A stretch of 64,000 nucleotides of DNA from Eucommia ulmoides (lineage: Eukaryota; Streptophyta; Magnoliopsida; Garryales; Eucommiaceae). Location of the stretch: the NCBI GenBank assembly GCA_016647705.1, contig CM028326.1:25125901-25189900 (forward strand), written 5' to 3'. Both the position numbers and the translations under genes were made by a program. Each line of letters begins with the position of its first letter. Position 1 is the first letter of the stretch. Of the stretch, positions 47,970 to 58,978 are shown piece by piece. The notes beneath the pieces are model-generated. The model was not told the origin of the DNA, searched no databases, and was given only the letters and a program-made list of their open reading frames with translations.

Positions 47970-50164
47970 TGTTGATCCTAAGATTTTGAGGGACAATTAA
48001 AAGTTGATATTTTTTATGGAACTAACAGTTTAATTGAATATTTCAGATTATTAGTTCCAATAATGAAGATATAATGATAAGTAATGAATAGATAATAAAA
48101 GATGATGACAAAAATCATGAAAGATTAAGAGGTTGAAGAATTTGAAAAACCTGGGAAAAAAAACTCAGGTTGAATTTCAAATCTTAATATCTCAATTAGG
48201 ATCACACATGACACAAAAAATATTTTTAAATGATTTTTATAAATATGTGTATTTTTTATAATATCCTAATTAGTTAAATTATTTGCTCCTATGTGTAATT
48301 GAAAAACAAATAAAGATAATTAACTAAAATTGAACTTAAGTATTTAGTAGAGCTAACCGAGAAAAAAAAATAGGTTAAAGGGGCAAAAACGTTGATGAGA
48401 ATGAATTAAAAACGAATTTAGTAGAGATTCCAGCAATGACAAGTCGACAGATAAGTCAACCAGAGCATAGAAGGAAAAATCTCTGAATCTCTCGGTCGAT
48501 AGGTAGGTCGACCTGAGTTTAAATATGAACTCTCTGAATCAATAAGTCGATAGGACAGTCAACTTGTGACTAGAAATGGAACTCTCTGAATCTCTAGGTC
48601 GACAAATAGGTCGACCGATGGGCGACAGATTTTTAGCTTGGCTACATCCTGAATCGAGCGGTCGACCAGTGATCCTTGGTAAGTCAACTTATGGCACTAT
48701 TTCAGGATATTATGAAATTCCAGATTTTATTCTAAAAGTAGCCGTTTTATGGTTAAGATCTGAGATATATTTTAGGGCTTTGATGTTATTTAAGATATGC
48801 AACATATAGTATTTTATATCCCTATAGATTTGGTTCATTAAATTTGAATATTTCTCAATTTGATACATGTAATTCTTTCTATCCTATTTAATTGTAATTG
48901 AGAAATATTTGGGGAACTTAATTGAAAAGTTTAAAAGCTATAATTAAATTATTTGAACCAGGATGAAATCTTAATAATATAAGGGGTCTGTAAGAGTAAT
49001 TAAATGTCATAACAAGTGGGAACTAACCGTTAGAGAGCTTATTGTATTCTCTTTTATATAAACCTGCGTTTTTCATATTAGAGAGAGAGAGATCAAGAGA
49101 AATACATTAAGCTTTTCTAAGAGAAATTATATTGAGATAATTGTGAGAGCTTTTCTTAGAGTTATTCTTGAGAATTATTTGCTGTAGATTATTATTACTA
49201 CCGAATCTGAAATGACATTGCTATCATTATTTATTTCAGTGGAATCCGAGTGAGATCTTTCCAAATTACTTTTTATTTAGTATTGCTTGATTATATTTTG
49301 AATTTAATCTTTAAAATTGTTTTCCAATTTTTTATTGAAAAATATTTTTGAAACAATTTCTTGAAGAAATCTGATTACGTGCTCAATTACGTGCAACCCT
49401 ATTTTTGTTTAAATTAGATTTTGAATATCTCACTTTTCTATCACTAGTTTTGGGATATTAATGGAGTTCTAATTTATCTGGGATAGTAGAAGCTTCAAGT
49501 GAGAAAAATCACTTATTAATTTGTAATTGGAGAGTTGAGTGACGGATTGAATACTATTGCGAGTATTTAACCTAAGGGTAGTTGGTTTCAGTCTCTTCTT
49601 GTAAAGAGATTAAGTTAGTAATTCTTCTTTAATTGAATTGATTTGTGAGCAATTTTGTAACGGTTCAATCCTTACTGGGTAAAAGAATATTTGGAGTGTT
49701 TGTGAGGTTTTGATTCTTTAGCCTTAGTTTCAAAAATAATTAGGTTACTCTTGAGCCTGTAAAAAGTAGAGGTTATTTGTGAGCTTGGAAAAAAGAATTT
49801 GTAAAGGTTGATTCTGAACCTGTGAAAAAAATCTTTATGAGGGTTTGGTTTCTACCTTTAAAGGAATCTTGAGTTTAGTGGGTGCAACTCTCTGTGGAGC
49901 TCAAGGGACTGGATTAGCCAAGAGTAGTTTGGTGAACCAGTATAAATTTCTAGTGTGCTGCTATTTTTCATTATTTATTTTTGTTGTTTGGTGTGCACCT
50001 AGTTAATATTATAATTCCGATGTTATATAAAGATAATAATTAATTTAGAATTAAAATTAATTTTTTAAATTTTTTGAAATATTTTCTCTGATAATTTTTT
50101 ATCTACCCAATTCAAACCCCCTTTCCCCCCCCCCCCCCCTCTTGGGTAGTTTATTGGGCCAACA
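47970..50164 (+). mobile_element. solo LTR of the E1/E2 family (2195 bp)
   Basis: Starts tgttgatcctaagatttt at 47970 and ends ttattgggccaaca at 50164, in plus orientation, opposite to E1 and E2. The flanks are ACTAT (left) and ATTAT (right), an imperfect 5-bp duplication. It interrupts E1's 5' LTR. It contains the GTCGA-rich minisatellite (about 48430-48670), a TATATAAA box at 49055-49062 and a 14- to 16-base C run near 50126. It is the most complete LTR of the family here and can serve as its reference. Confidence 0.85.
49055..49062 (+). promoter_or_regulatory. LTR promoter TATA box
   Basis: tatataaa followed by cctgcgtttttca. The same text is conserved on the minus strand in the E2 3' LTR near 51275 (tatatatagacctgcg when read on that strand), supporting a real LTR promoter; the R region should start about 30 bp downstream. 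Confidence 0.6.
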
Positions 50165-50197
50165 ATTATAATTCATTTAATTAGGTAGGAACCAAAC

Positions 50198-52323
50198 TAT
50201 TGTCCCAGAGGAATACCCAAGAGGGGGGTAAATTGGGTAATTAAAAAATTATCAGAATAATAACTTCAATAAATCAAATAATTAATTTTAATCCTAAATT
50301 AATTATTATTTTTATATCACAACGGAATTATCAAATCAACTAAATGAACACTAAACAACAATAATAAAATAAATATTGCAGCACACCAGAAATTTATACT
50401 GATTCACTAAACTACTCTTAGCTAATCCAATCCTCCGAGCCCCACGAAGAGTCGTATCCACTAATACTCAAGATCCCATTAAAGATAGAAATTAAACCCT
50501 AACAACGATTCTTTTACAGGCTCACAATGAACCTTTACAAAATTCTTTTCACAAGTTAAGGAAGAGCCTCTACTTTTTACAGGTTAAAGAATAACCTAAT
50601 TTTTTTTTACACAAAGGCAAAAATATCAAAACCTCACCAACACTCCAAATATCCTTTTACCCGATAAAGATTGGACCGTTACAAAATTTACACAAATTAA
50701 TTCTATCCAGGAAGAATCACTACCTCAATCTCTTTACAGGAAGAGACTAAAACTGACTACCCTTTAATTAAATACCCCAACAGTATTTAATCTGTCACAC
50801 TACTCACCAATACAAATTAATAAGCAAATTATCTCACTCAGAATTTTTACCACCCCAGATAAATTAAAACTCAATTAATATCCCAAAACTAGTAATAGAA
50901 ATATGTGAAATAGTCAAAATTTGATTTTTAACAAAAGATGGGTAGCACGTAATCAGATTCAAGAAATTGTTTATAAAATATTTTCTTTAATAAAAATCAT
51001 AAACAATTTCTAAAGATCAATTTTCAAAAATTAAACAAGCAATGCAAAATAGAAAGTAATTGGAAAGATCTCACCCAGAATCCACTGAAAAATAATTAGA
51101 ACATAGTTATTTCAGATCCGATAGCAGCAATGATTAATAGCCAATGATTCTCAAGATTGTCTCTTAGAAAAGCTCTCAAAAAATCTCAGTATGATATCTC
51201 TTAGAAACGTTCAATATGATCTCTTGATCTCTTAATCTCTCTTAGCCACTCTTAATTATATGAAAAACGCAGGTCTATATATATGAGATACATATCACCT
51301 CTGTAACGGCTAGTTCCCATATGTCATGACACTTACATGCTCTCTTAAACCCCTTATATCATTATAACTTCATTTTGGTTCAATTCACTTAATTATAACT
51401 TTTAAATCTCTCAATTAAATCCCCTATATATTTCTCAATCTCAATTAAATAGAATAGAAATAATTTTATGTACCGAATTGAGAAACATTAAAACTTAATG
51501 AACCAAATTAATAGGAATTAAATAATATGTGTAGTATCTTAAATATCATAAAATTCTTAAAATCTCTCACAAATCCCAACCAAAAACGGCTACTTTTAGA
51601 TATAAATTCGGAATCCTTAATATCCTAAAACTGCACCATCAGTCGACCAACCAATCGACCACTCGATTCAGGATGTAGCTAAGCCAAAAGATTTTGTGCC
51701 CATCGGTCGACCTATCTGCCGACTTAGAGATTCAGAGAGTTTCATTTCTCTTGACTGGTCGACTAACCTGTCGACTTGGAGATTCATAAAGTTTGTCTGC
51801 TTTGTCCGGTCGACTTACCAGTCGACTGAAAGATACAGAGAGTTTGCCTTATACGCATCGGTCGACTTACCAGTCGACTTAAGGATACTGAATCTCTTTT
51901 CTAAACTCGTTTTTAACACATTCTCATTTACGTTTTCGCCCCTTTAACCATTTTCTTTTCTTAATTCGCTCCACTAAATACTTAACTCCAATTTTAATCA
52001 ATTATAAACATTTCTTTTTTTAATTACACATAGGAAAAAATAATTTAACTAATTAAGATCCTATTAAAAACACACATATTTATAAAAATTATTTTAAAAA
52101 AAAATTGTGTCGTGTGTGATCCTAATTAGGATATTAAGAGTTGAAATTTAAAATTAAGTTATTTTCCCTAGGTTTTTCAAATTCTTCAACCTCTTAATTC
52201 CTTCATCATCTTTATCATAAAATCTTCATTATTCGGAACTAATAAACTGAAACACTTAAACAAACCATTAGTTCCACTAAAAACATCAATGTTTAATTAT
52301 CCATCAAAATTTTAGGATCAACA
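50198..52323 (-). repeat. E2 3' LTR (2126 bp)
   Basis: Left end tattgtccca corresponds to TGTTGGCCCA with two changes; right end is ggatcaaca. Collinear with the solo LTR read in reverse. Contains the four-copy minisatellite at 51700-51905. Confidence 0.88.
51700..51905. repeat. intra-LTR minisatellite with paired GTCGAC sites
   Basis: Four units of about 52 bp: ggtcgact and its variants recur at about 51704, 51757, 51807 and 51859. Each unit holds two GTCGAC/GTCGAC-like palindromes about 10 bp apart followed by (g)agattcagagagttt. Related arrays occupy the same place in the other LTR copies (7100-7330, 44440-44620, 48430-48670, 58180-58510) with different unit numbers and point changes. Confidence 0.85.
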
Positions 52324-52988
52324 ATCTTCCCCTTTTTTTATGATAACAATTAACATTGATATTTTCTTCAAAACAATAATATAACCACACTCCCCCTGAA
52401 TCCAATGACGGGTTTTATAACGGTTTTAAGCATAAGAATGAAGATTTTTTAAAAAAATAATCAATGAAGCACAAATATAAAAATTAAACTTCCCCTTAAG
52501 ATATTTAATAAAACATCAACTAATTCTCCCTCTTTGCCATCTTCAAAAACAAAATTTAGGGAGGGGGGAACACAACAATAATTCTACTTTAGGCAAACAT
52601 ATTATTTACTTTGAAAGAATAAACCTAAAGTAATCAAATCAGAATATTGATAATATTTTTTATTTTTTTAAACACATTGAATCAATCCAGAAAAACAACT
52701 TTATGCATTAAAATCATTTTCAGCAAATACTATGTGGATCATCATTAGAGATAGAAAATTTAACTAAGTCGATCAAGTCTAATTAATCCATCAAAATTCA
52801 TACACTAGAAATAAAGTTTCACCACAATCCTAAATTAACTATTACAGACCAAAAACAATGTCAAACTTGTCTGAATAACAAAATTAAAAAAATAATAATA
52901 ATAAGGTCTAATAGGGGCTCTGTCCAAAAAAGTGATAATAAATTCTCATCGGACTAGTAGCTAGCTGCTAAGGATACGGAACACTTGG

Positions 52989-54196
52989 CTAAACAATTGG
53001 TCCTGGAGTCATTTGCTGATGAAACTGCGTTGACGGTCCTACTCTAGATGGTCCTGCTGTAGTTGGTCCTCCAAAGGACTGTTGTGCTCCAAACATAAGA
53101 TGTCCTGTAAAGTGTGGCTGAACACTGTACTGTTGTTGGTATCTGTGATAAGATGATTGCATAAATTGAAACATTTATTCCAGATTCTTTGTGATTTTCC
53201 CAAATCCAGCTTCCATGTTCATATTCATTTGAACCATTTTATTTTCTAACCCAGTCATCCGATCATCCATTAAATCCGCATGTATCCTTAGATCATCAAT
53301 CCAATCAGGGAGAAAATCCATCTTCTAATCTATGCTCACTTCTTCTTCATTTTCTTCTTCCTCGCCTACAGCCTGCATTCTCTACCTTTTCTGATTCCTC
53401 TTCTTTACCCATCTATTTCCTCTGTACTCATATCCCATTAACGAAGCATTCCCTACATTGATCCATCCAGGTGTGATTGTCATAAACATTTGCTCATCAG
53501 GATCAATTACAACTCCAAAGTAATCAAACAACCTTTGGAGTGCATCAGCATAGGGTAGTATTCCAAAGGGTTTCTGAACATGATACTTCATGTGGTCCAT
53601 CATGATATAAGCTAAATCCAATTTTCTCCCTTCAACAATCTCATTTATCAAATACAGTTCAAAATCATTTATATTAGCATGACTTCCCCCTCTAGGTACA
53701 ACCGAATAGGTCAGCACCAAATAAAGGAATCGATGCTCAATAGATAATGATCCTGCTTTGTCTCCTTCTAAATCAAATTTCTCAGCAATTCCCTTCTATT
53801 GAAATTTATTGAAAGCCAGTGAGGGGTATTGGCAGAACTATGTCTCCTCTAGGTATTTTCAAAATATCACATAATAACCCCCTATCAAACCGGATTTATT
53901 TTCCTTTAACATAGGATGAAATTGAAATATTATTGTAAGTTAGATTGTTGTAGAACATTCTCACTCATATCGGCATCCACTCATTCCTTTGGGTGACAAA
54001 ATCAACCCAACCCAAATTCCTAAAATATCTTTCAATATCAATATTTTTCTCTTTCAAATCAACAAAATCAATAGGTTTGCAACCTAAAACCTTTCAGTTG
54101 ACAAACTCCTCATTATATTTTTTCTCATCCTCTTCCTTTCGAAAAAAATACATTGTCAAATATGGCCATATTAGCATGATTCTTGATTATAGGCAT
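52989..54196 (-). pseudogene. extra ORF in E2: plant 'putative transposon protein' domain
   Basis: Starts near ATG 54196 and proceeds, with frame changes and stops. In order it reads NVFF, RKEEDEKKYNEEFVN, CKPIDFVDLKEKNIDIERYF, RNLGWVDFV, VRMFYNNLTYNNISISSYVK, RFDRGLLCDILKIPRGD, HRFLYLVLTYSVVPRGGSHA, LYLINEIVEGRKLDLAYIMM, LPYADALQRLFDYFGVVID, and at the end (53174-52989) a Gln/Pro/Gly-rich tail. The pattern FYxNL...I.SYV.G..I..D...L..IL, then PRGG, then EGRKL.L.YIM..H matches a plant domain annotated as putative transposon protein. Its function is unknown. It lies between the gag remnant and the 3' LTR on the element's sense strand, the place where Sirevirus-type copia elements may carry an additional ORF. 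Identity rests on motif memory. Confidence 0.6.
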
Positions 54197-54489
54197 TTTT
54201 CACACAAATTTATAATAACTCAACCAAAATATCTCAAGAAATTAAGTCTAAACCAAGAACCAACCAAAACCCTAAAATTTAGAGAAGACCAACCTTGTTA
54301 TTTCGCAAGTAATCAGCCTCCAACACACATATCCGAGCCTTAGACCTTTTGATTCAACCAAAAATTCTTCTAATCTGAGCCGAAATGGACTGATTTCGTG
54401 AGATTTAGGCTTGAATGAACTTGGGAGATGAAGGGTTTTAGAGAATAAGGGTTTTTAGTTTCGGATGAAATGAAATAAACAAGTCAGGG

Positions 54490-54497
54490 TATTTATA
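54490..54497 (-). promoter_or_regulatory. internal TATA box upstream of the extra E2 ORF
   Basis: TATAAATA on the minus strand, about 300 bp before the ORF's first recognisable ATG. The intervening leader contains two AAACCCT-like words ('aaaacccttatt', 'aaaacccttcat'), typical of plant gene leaders. It may be a promoter captured with the ORF. Confidence 0.4.
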
Positions 54498-54721
54498 TCT
54501 CGACATGATCAGTCGACAAATGAACGCAGCGTGACTCTTGATATTCCAACCTAAAACTATCAGTCGACTGCTCATTCTGAGCTATTTGATTTTGTGCCTT
54601 TAAACCTAATTTGATCAACTTAGCTCAATTTTTTTTACCTCTTATTTTGATCTACATATATTTTAAAAAGAATTAATTACTCACACATTTAAACACACAC
54701 ACACACACATATTGCAAACAT

Positions 54722-54985
54722 CTAAATTTCAAAATGAACAGGCTCAGTCTCCCTAACAAAATTAATAAACTTAAACTTAAAAAATTTTGACATACCTGGA
54801 TCATCTTTGGGAGCAAGTGGTATGTGTACCATTGGTGGATTACTAATTTCTGACTTGGTATCCTTTGACTCCACCAATGCTTGATTTTTCACCTTAATTT
54901 CTTCCTTCTTAGGTTTAACAATTCTTTGAACTGATTCAGTAAGAACTTCTTTATCTTTGTTTGGTGTCTCATGCTGTTTTAGCAC
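54722..54985 (-). other. E2 linker frame rich in Lys/Glu
   Basis: An 87-codon open frame (QRIVKPKKEEIKVKNQALVE ... APKDDPGMSKFFKFKFINF). Low complexity, no domain recognised. It follows the zinc-knuckle remnant on the same strand and may be the tail of the gag-derived ORF. Confidence 0.35.
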
Positions 54986-55012
54986 AACTTTGTAAATGAA
55001 CTTTTTCTTATA

Positions 55013-56088
55013 CTAGTATCTTGTCCTTGGTTGTGGATAAGTTTTGTCAGCTCTCACATATTGAGCTTGTTGCTTCTGTACTCTTGTATTTGGCACGTGC
55101 TGATTCTTCTTATTAGGTACATTGAACTTTGGTTCTCTCTTTGGCAAGGCATATTCATTGTACCTTCTTGTCTGTTCAAATCTCCTTGTCGGCACGTTAT
55201 ATTCATTGTACTTTTGTCTAAATCTCTGATTTGTACCTGCACCTAAATTTTTTCTTTTTGGTATCCAGTTATTTCTGCATCCGACAGGGTAACCATGTAA
55301 TAAATAACAAGAGTTTTCATAATGACCAAATTTACCACAATAAAAACACTTAATACTATTACCACGCTTCTTCGAATAGTCAGTGTTTCTTACGGGAGCA
55401 TAATATTGTCTGCGATTTTGAGATGCAGTTTTAGTAACTATTGGTTTTTTAATAGATTTAGTACTCTCAACATCCTTGAATTTATCCATTATTTATTTAA
55501 GCTCCTTTTGAGTCTTCTCAAGTAACCGTTCATTGGTGCTAACATTTACCTGTAGACCAAAAAAAATTATGCATAAATTCAAGATCATTCTTAAGAATTT
55601 GGCACTTATTTTCAACAGAATGGATTTTCACCCGAACTCTATCAAGCTCACACCTTGTATTGTCCAATTCAATACTCAAGGCCTCATTTAAGGTTTCAAG
55701 ATTTTTTCTTTTAAATTCATCATGTTGAAGATCATAAAAATCATTTTTCAAAACCTCAAATCTTATCCATAAGAGACTCAATTTTATCACACAACTTACT
55801 GATTTCAGATAAAGTATTTTTAAACTCATCAATTTCAAAATATTTGTCCAAATTCTTTTTCTTAAGAGATTTGACAGTACTAAACTTCTTATTTTCAAGA
55901 GTTGCAATTTTTTGCTCTAGTTTAAAATTCTCTTTGCCAAGAACATATGTAAGAACAATAAGCGTCTCAATAGCCTTATCTACATTTTTATCATTGCAAA
56001 TTATATCAGTCTCATGATCAAAATAATGACTATTAGAAGAAGCAGAATTAACATTAGTACACATAACTTCAGAATCAAAATACTCCAT
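55013..56088 (-). pseudogene. E2 gag-derived coiled coil and zinc knuckle
   Basis: Begins MEYFDSEVMCTNVNSAS at 56088, soon after the primer site. It continues as a Lys/Glu/Leu-rich coiled coil (ENFKLEQKIATLENKKF; FKNTLSEISKLCDKIESL), shifts frame into 55907-55539 (RFEVLKNDFYDLQHDEFKRK), then 55489-55013. The last piece holds CFYCGKFGHYENSC, a perfect CX2CX4HX4C knuckle, and NNWIPKRKN, the text that in copia elements precedes the protease. The N-terminal gag (UBN2) domain and everything after the knuckle in pol are missing. The basic Arg/Gln/Tyr-rich tail (to 55013) may bind nucleic acid. Confidence 0.75.
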
Positions 56089-56133
56089 GTGATCGTGTTT
56101 AGCTATATTGTGAAGTATATCGAGCTAAAACTA

Positions 56134-56146
56134 GCTCTAATGCCAA
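56134..56146 (-). other. E2 primer binding site
   Basis: Minus strand TTGGCATTAGAGC, two changes from TTGGTATCAGAGC, one base inside the 5' LTR. Confidence 0.8.
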
Positions 56147-56147
56147 T

Positions 56148-56889
56148 TGTTGGTCTAGTGGAATACCCAAGAGAGGGGGGTGAATTGGGTAATTAAAAAA
56201 TTATCAGAATAATAACTTTAATAAATCAAATAATTAATTTTAATCCTAAATTAATTATTATTTTTATATCACAACGGAATTATCAAATCAATTAAGTGCA
56301 CACCAAACAACAATAATAAAATAAATATTGAAGCACACCAAAAATTTATACTGGTTCACCAAACTACTCTTGGCTAATCCAGTCCTCCGAACCCCACAGA
56401 GAGTCGCACCCACTAATGCTCAAGATCTCTTATACGCTTCGATCGACTTACCAGTCGACTTAAGGATACTGAATTTCTTTTCTAAACTCGTTTTTAACAT
56501 ATTCTCATTTACATTTTCGCCCCTTTAATCATTTTTTTTTTTCTTAATTAGCTCTACTAAAAACTTAACTCCAATTTTAATCAATTATAAATATTTTTTT
56601 TTAATTACACATAGGAGCAAATAATTTAACTAATTAGGATCCTATTAAAAACACACATATTTAAAAAAAATTGTGTTGTGTGTGATCCTAATTGGGATAT
56701 TAAGAGTTAAAATTTAAACCTGAGTTGTTTTCCCTAAATTTTTCAAATTCTTCAACCTCTTAATTCTTTCATCATCTTTATCATCAAATCTTCATCATTC
56801 GGAACTAATAAACTGAAACACTTAAACAAACTGTTAGTTTCACCAAAAATATCAATATTTAATTATCCATCAAAATTTTAGGATCAACA
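56148..56889 (-). repeat. E2 5' LTR with 1.4-kb internal deletion (742 bp)
   Basis: Both ends match the 3' LTR (gtgaattgggtaattaaaaa near 56189; ttaggatcaaca at the end). The text jumps from 'ctaatgctcaagatc' (56430), matching 50480, to 'ttatacgcttcgatcgactt', matching 51849. This removes the LTR promoter segment and most minisatellite units. Confidence 0.85.
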
Positions 56890-56894
56890 CAAAC

Positions 56895-58978
56895 CTTTAT
56901 ATGAGGATTCTTTTCATAGGCTTAAAATTAACCTTTAAAATTTTCTTTTCTCAAACTCAGGAATAACCTTATCTTTTTTTCAGGCTCTAGATTAACCTAA
57001 TCATTTCACAGGCTAAGTATCAAATCTAATTCTTTTATACCTTAGACTAAGAATCAAACCTCACAAAAATCACTTTAAGTATCCTTTTCACCGGTAAGAA
57101 TGGAAGCATTACAATTCACACAATTTCAATTTTAATCATGAAGAATTAACCCTACCTCTTTCCACAGGAAAAGAGCAACCTAAACTTTTTATACTTTAGG
57201 AAAATATTAAACTTCAATCTCTTTACCGAAAGTGATTAAAACTCAACTACCCCTGATTAGATATTTCCAATAATATCTATTCCTCACACAATTCGCCAAT
57301 TACACAAATTGATAAGTTTTTTTTTCCCACACGGAGCTTCTACCACCTCAGATTAATTCAAACTCAATTAATGTTCCGATAAATACTAGTGATAGAAATA
57401 AAGTGAGAATTTTAAAATCTGATTCTAAATTAAACAGGTAATACACAATTTAGCACGTAATAAGATTTTCATAAGAAATCGTTTCAAAATATTTTCAAGC
57501 AATTTAATGTTCTGAAAAATGATTTCAAATATCAAAACTCCAAGCAATAAATAATAATATCACATAGCAATAAAAAGCTCAAGTTTAGAACGATCTCACC
57601 AGAATACCACCAAATGAATGAAAATTGAATTGCAATTAAACTTTAGATCGGTCACAGTAACAATTTCAGCACACTTCTTCAAGAACTTTTCTCAAAGATA
57701 ATCTCACAATACTCTCAGTATAATTTCAGAATAATAACTCTCAGAAAACTTAGGAATTGAATAGCTCTCGAAAGAATAAGTGATTGGGATCTCTCCAAAT
57801 GAAAAAACACAGGTCTATATACAAGGATTTGAAACAGGCCCTCCAACGGCTAATTTCCACATATCGTGACACTTAATTGCTCTTATAGACCATTTATATT
57901 GATGACCTAACCCAGATTCAATTCACTTAATTATACTTACAAATTATTCAATTTAATCCCTTAAATATTTCTTAATCTCAAATCGATAATATATGAAGTA
58001 TTAAACGTACTTAATTGAGAACCACATCAAATATATGTACCATAACTATATGAATATTTAAATAACCATGTTATATGTATAAAATATTCAAATCTCCATA
58101 ATCTCTCCAAGATATTAACCTAAAAACGGCTAGTAACGACTACTTTTTGATTAAATCCATGAAATCCCCTAAACCTGAAAAAGACCCATCGATTGACTGA
58201 CCAAACGCCATAAGTCAACCGATCAATTCAAGTTGTTGCCCAAGCCAAAAATACTCGCCAGTCGATCGACAGATCCTTCATGTATTGGTTGACCGATTGA
58301 TTCAAGATGCTCTCCAAGCCATTTCTCGGTCATGGTCGGTCTACCGATCCTCCATGATCTGTCTACTGATCGATTCAGAGAGTTCATATATCGTTCATAG
58401 ATCGACCAATCTCTCCACGGTCGGTTGACTGATTGATCTAGAGACTGCACCATTTTTCCAACTTCCCATCATCAATTAACCGATCCATATTGGTCGGTTA
58501 ACCGATCCCTACTGTAACTCTTTCTCCATAGTTAATTTTAACTCTAATTTTTTACGTTTTTGTCCCTTTAACCGATTTCTTTTCCTCCTAACTTAATTGA
58601 CACTTATTAATCAATTTTATGTATTAATCTTTCTTAAGTCAATATTTCTTCTTCAATTTCACATTGGAGCAAATATGTTAACTAATTAGGATCTTAATAA
58701 AAACACACATAAATATAAATTCATTTTTGTGTCGTGTGTGATCCTAATCCGGATATATTAAGAGTAAAAATTAACCTGAGTTGTTTTCACCTAGATTCTT
58801 CAAAATCTTCATTCTCTTAATGCTTGTCTCTTTGTCAGTCTATTGCATCCTTAACCATCTTCAACAATTTCTTTATGATAATCATCAATGAAACTTTTAC
58901 ACTGAAACACTCAATAAACTCGTTAGTTCCACCAAAAACATCAATATTTAATTATCTATCAAAATCTTAGGAGCAACA
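56895..58978 (-). repeat. E1 5' LTR, distal piece
   Basis: Continues E1's interrupted 5' LTR to its terminal gagcaaca at 58978, with the minisatellite equivalent at 58180-58510. The flank after it is agatc; the matching left flank was lost with the truncated 3' LTR. Confidence 0.82.

Larger units (their letters stand above)
50198..56889 (-). mobile_element. copia-type element E2 nested in E1's LTR
   Basis: A 6.7-kb minus-strand element with a perfect 5-bp duplication CAAAC (50193-50197 and 56890-56894). The 3' LTR is 50198-52323; the polypurine tract (minus strand AAAAAAAGGGGAAGAT) follows at 52324-52339. The primer site is 56134-56146 (TTGGCATTAGAGC) and the 5' LTR is 56148-56889. The 5' LTR lacks about 1.4 kb present in the 3' LTR. 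The internal 3.8 kb holds a coiled-coil and zinc-knuckle gag remnant and an unrelated ORF, but no protease, integrase, RT or RNase H. It is therefore non-autonomous. Confidence 0.9.
44419..58978 (-). mobile_element. copia-type element E1 (host of a nested cluster)
   Basis: A minus-strand element with a truncated 3' LTR (44419-45099), polypurine tract (45100-45114), internal region with gag and a protease remnant (45115-47666), primer site (47667-47679) and a 5' LTR. The 5' LTR is now in three pieces: 47681-47969, 50165-50197 and 56895-58978. The gaps are filled by a solo LTR (47970-50164) and element E2 (50198-56889, plus the duplicated caaac). Rejoining the pieces gives text collinear with the other LTRs, for example ggtaggaaccaaacc against ggtagaaaccaaacc. 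Integrase, RT and RNase H are absent, so it depends on other elements or is a deletion derivative. Confidence 0.88.

Noticed and set aside
49200-49960. Plus-strand phrases repeating 'gagcctgtaaaaag' and 'gaacctgtg' as possible coding repeats
   Set aside because: They are part of the family LTR (R/U5 side) seen in all copies and contain no long frame.
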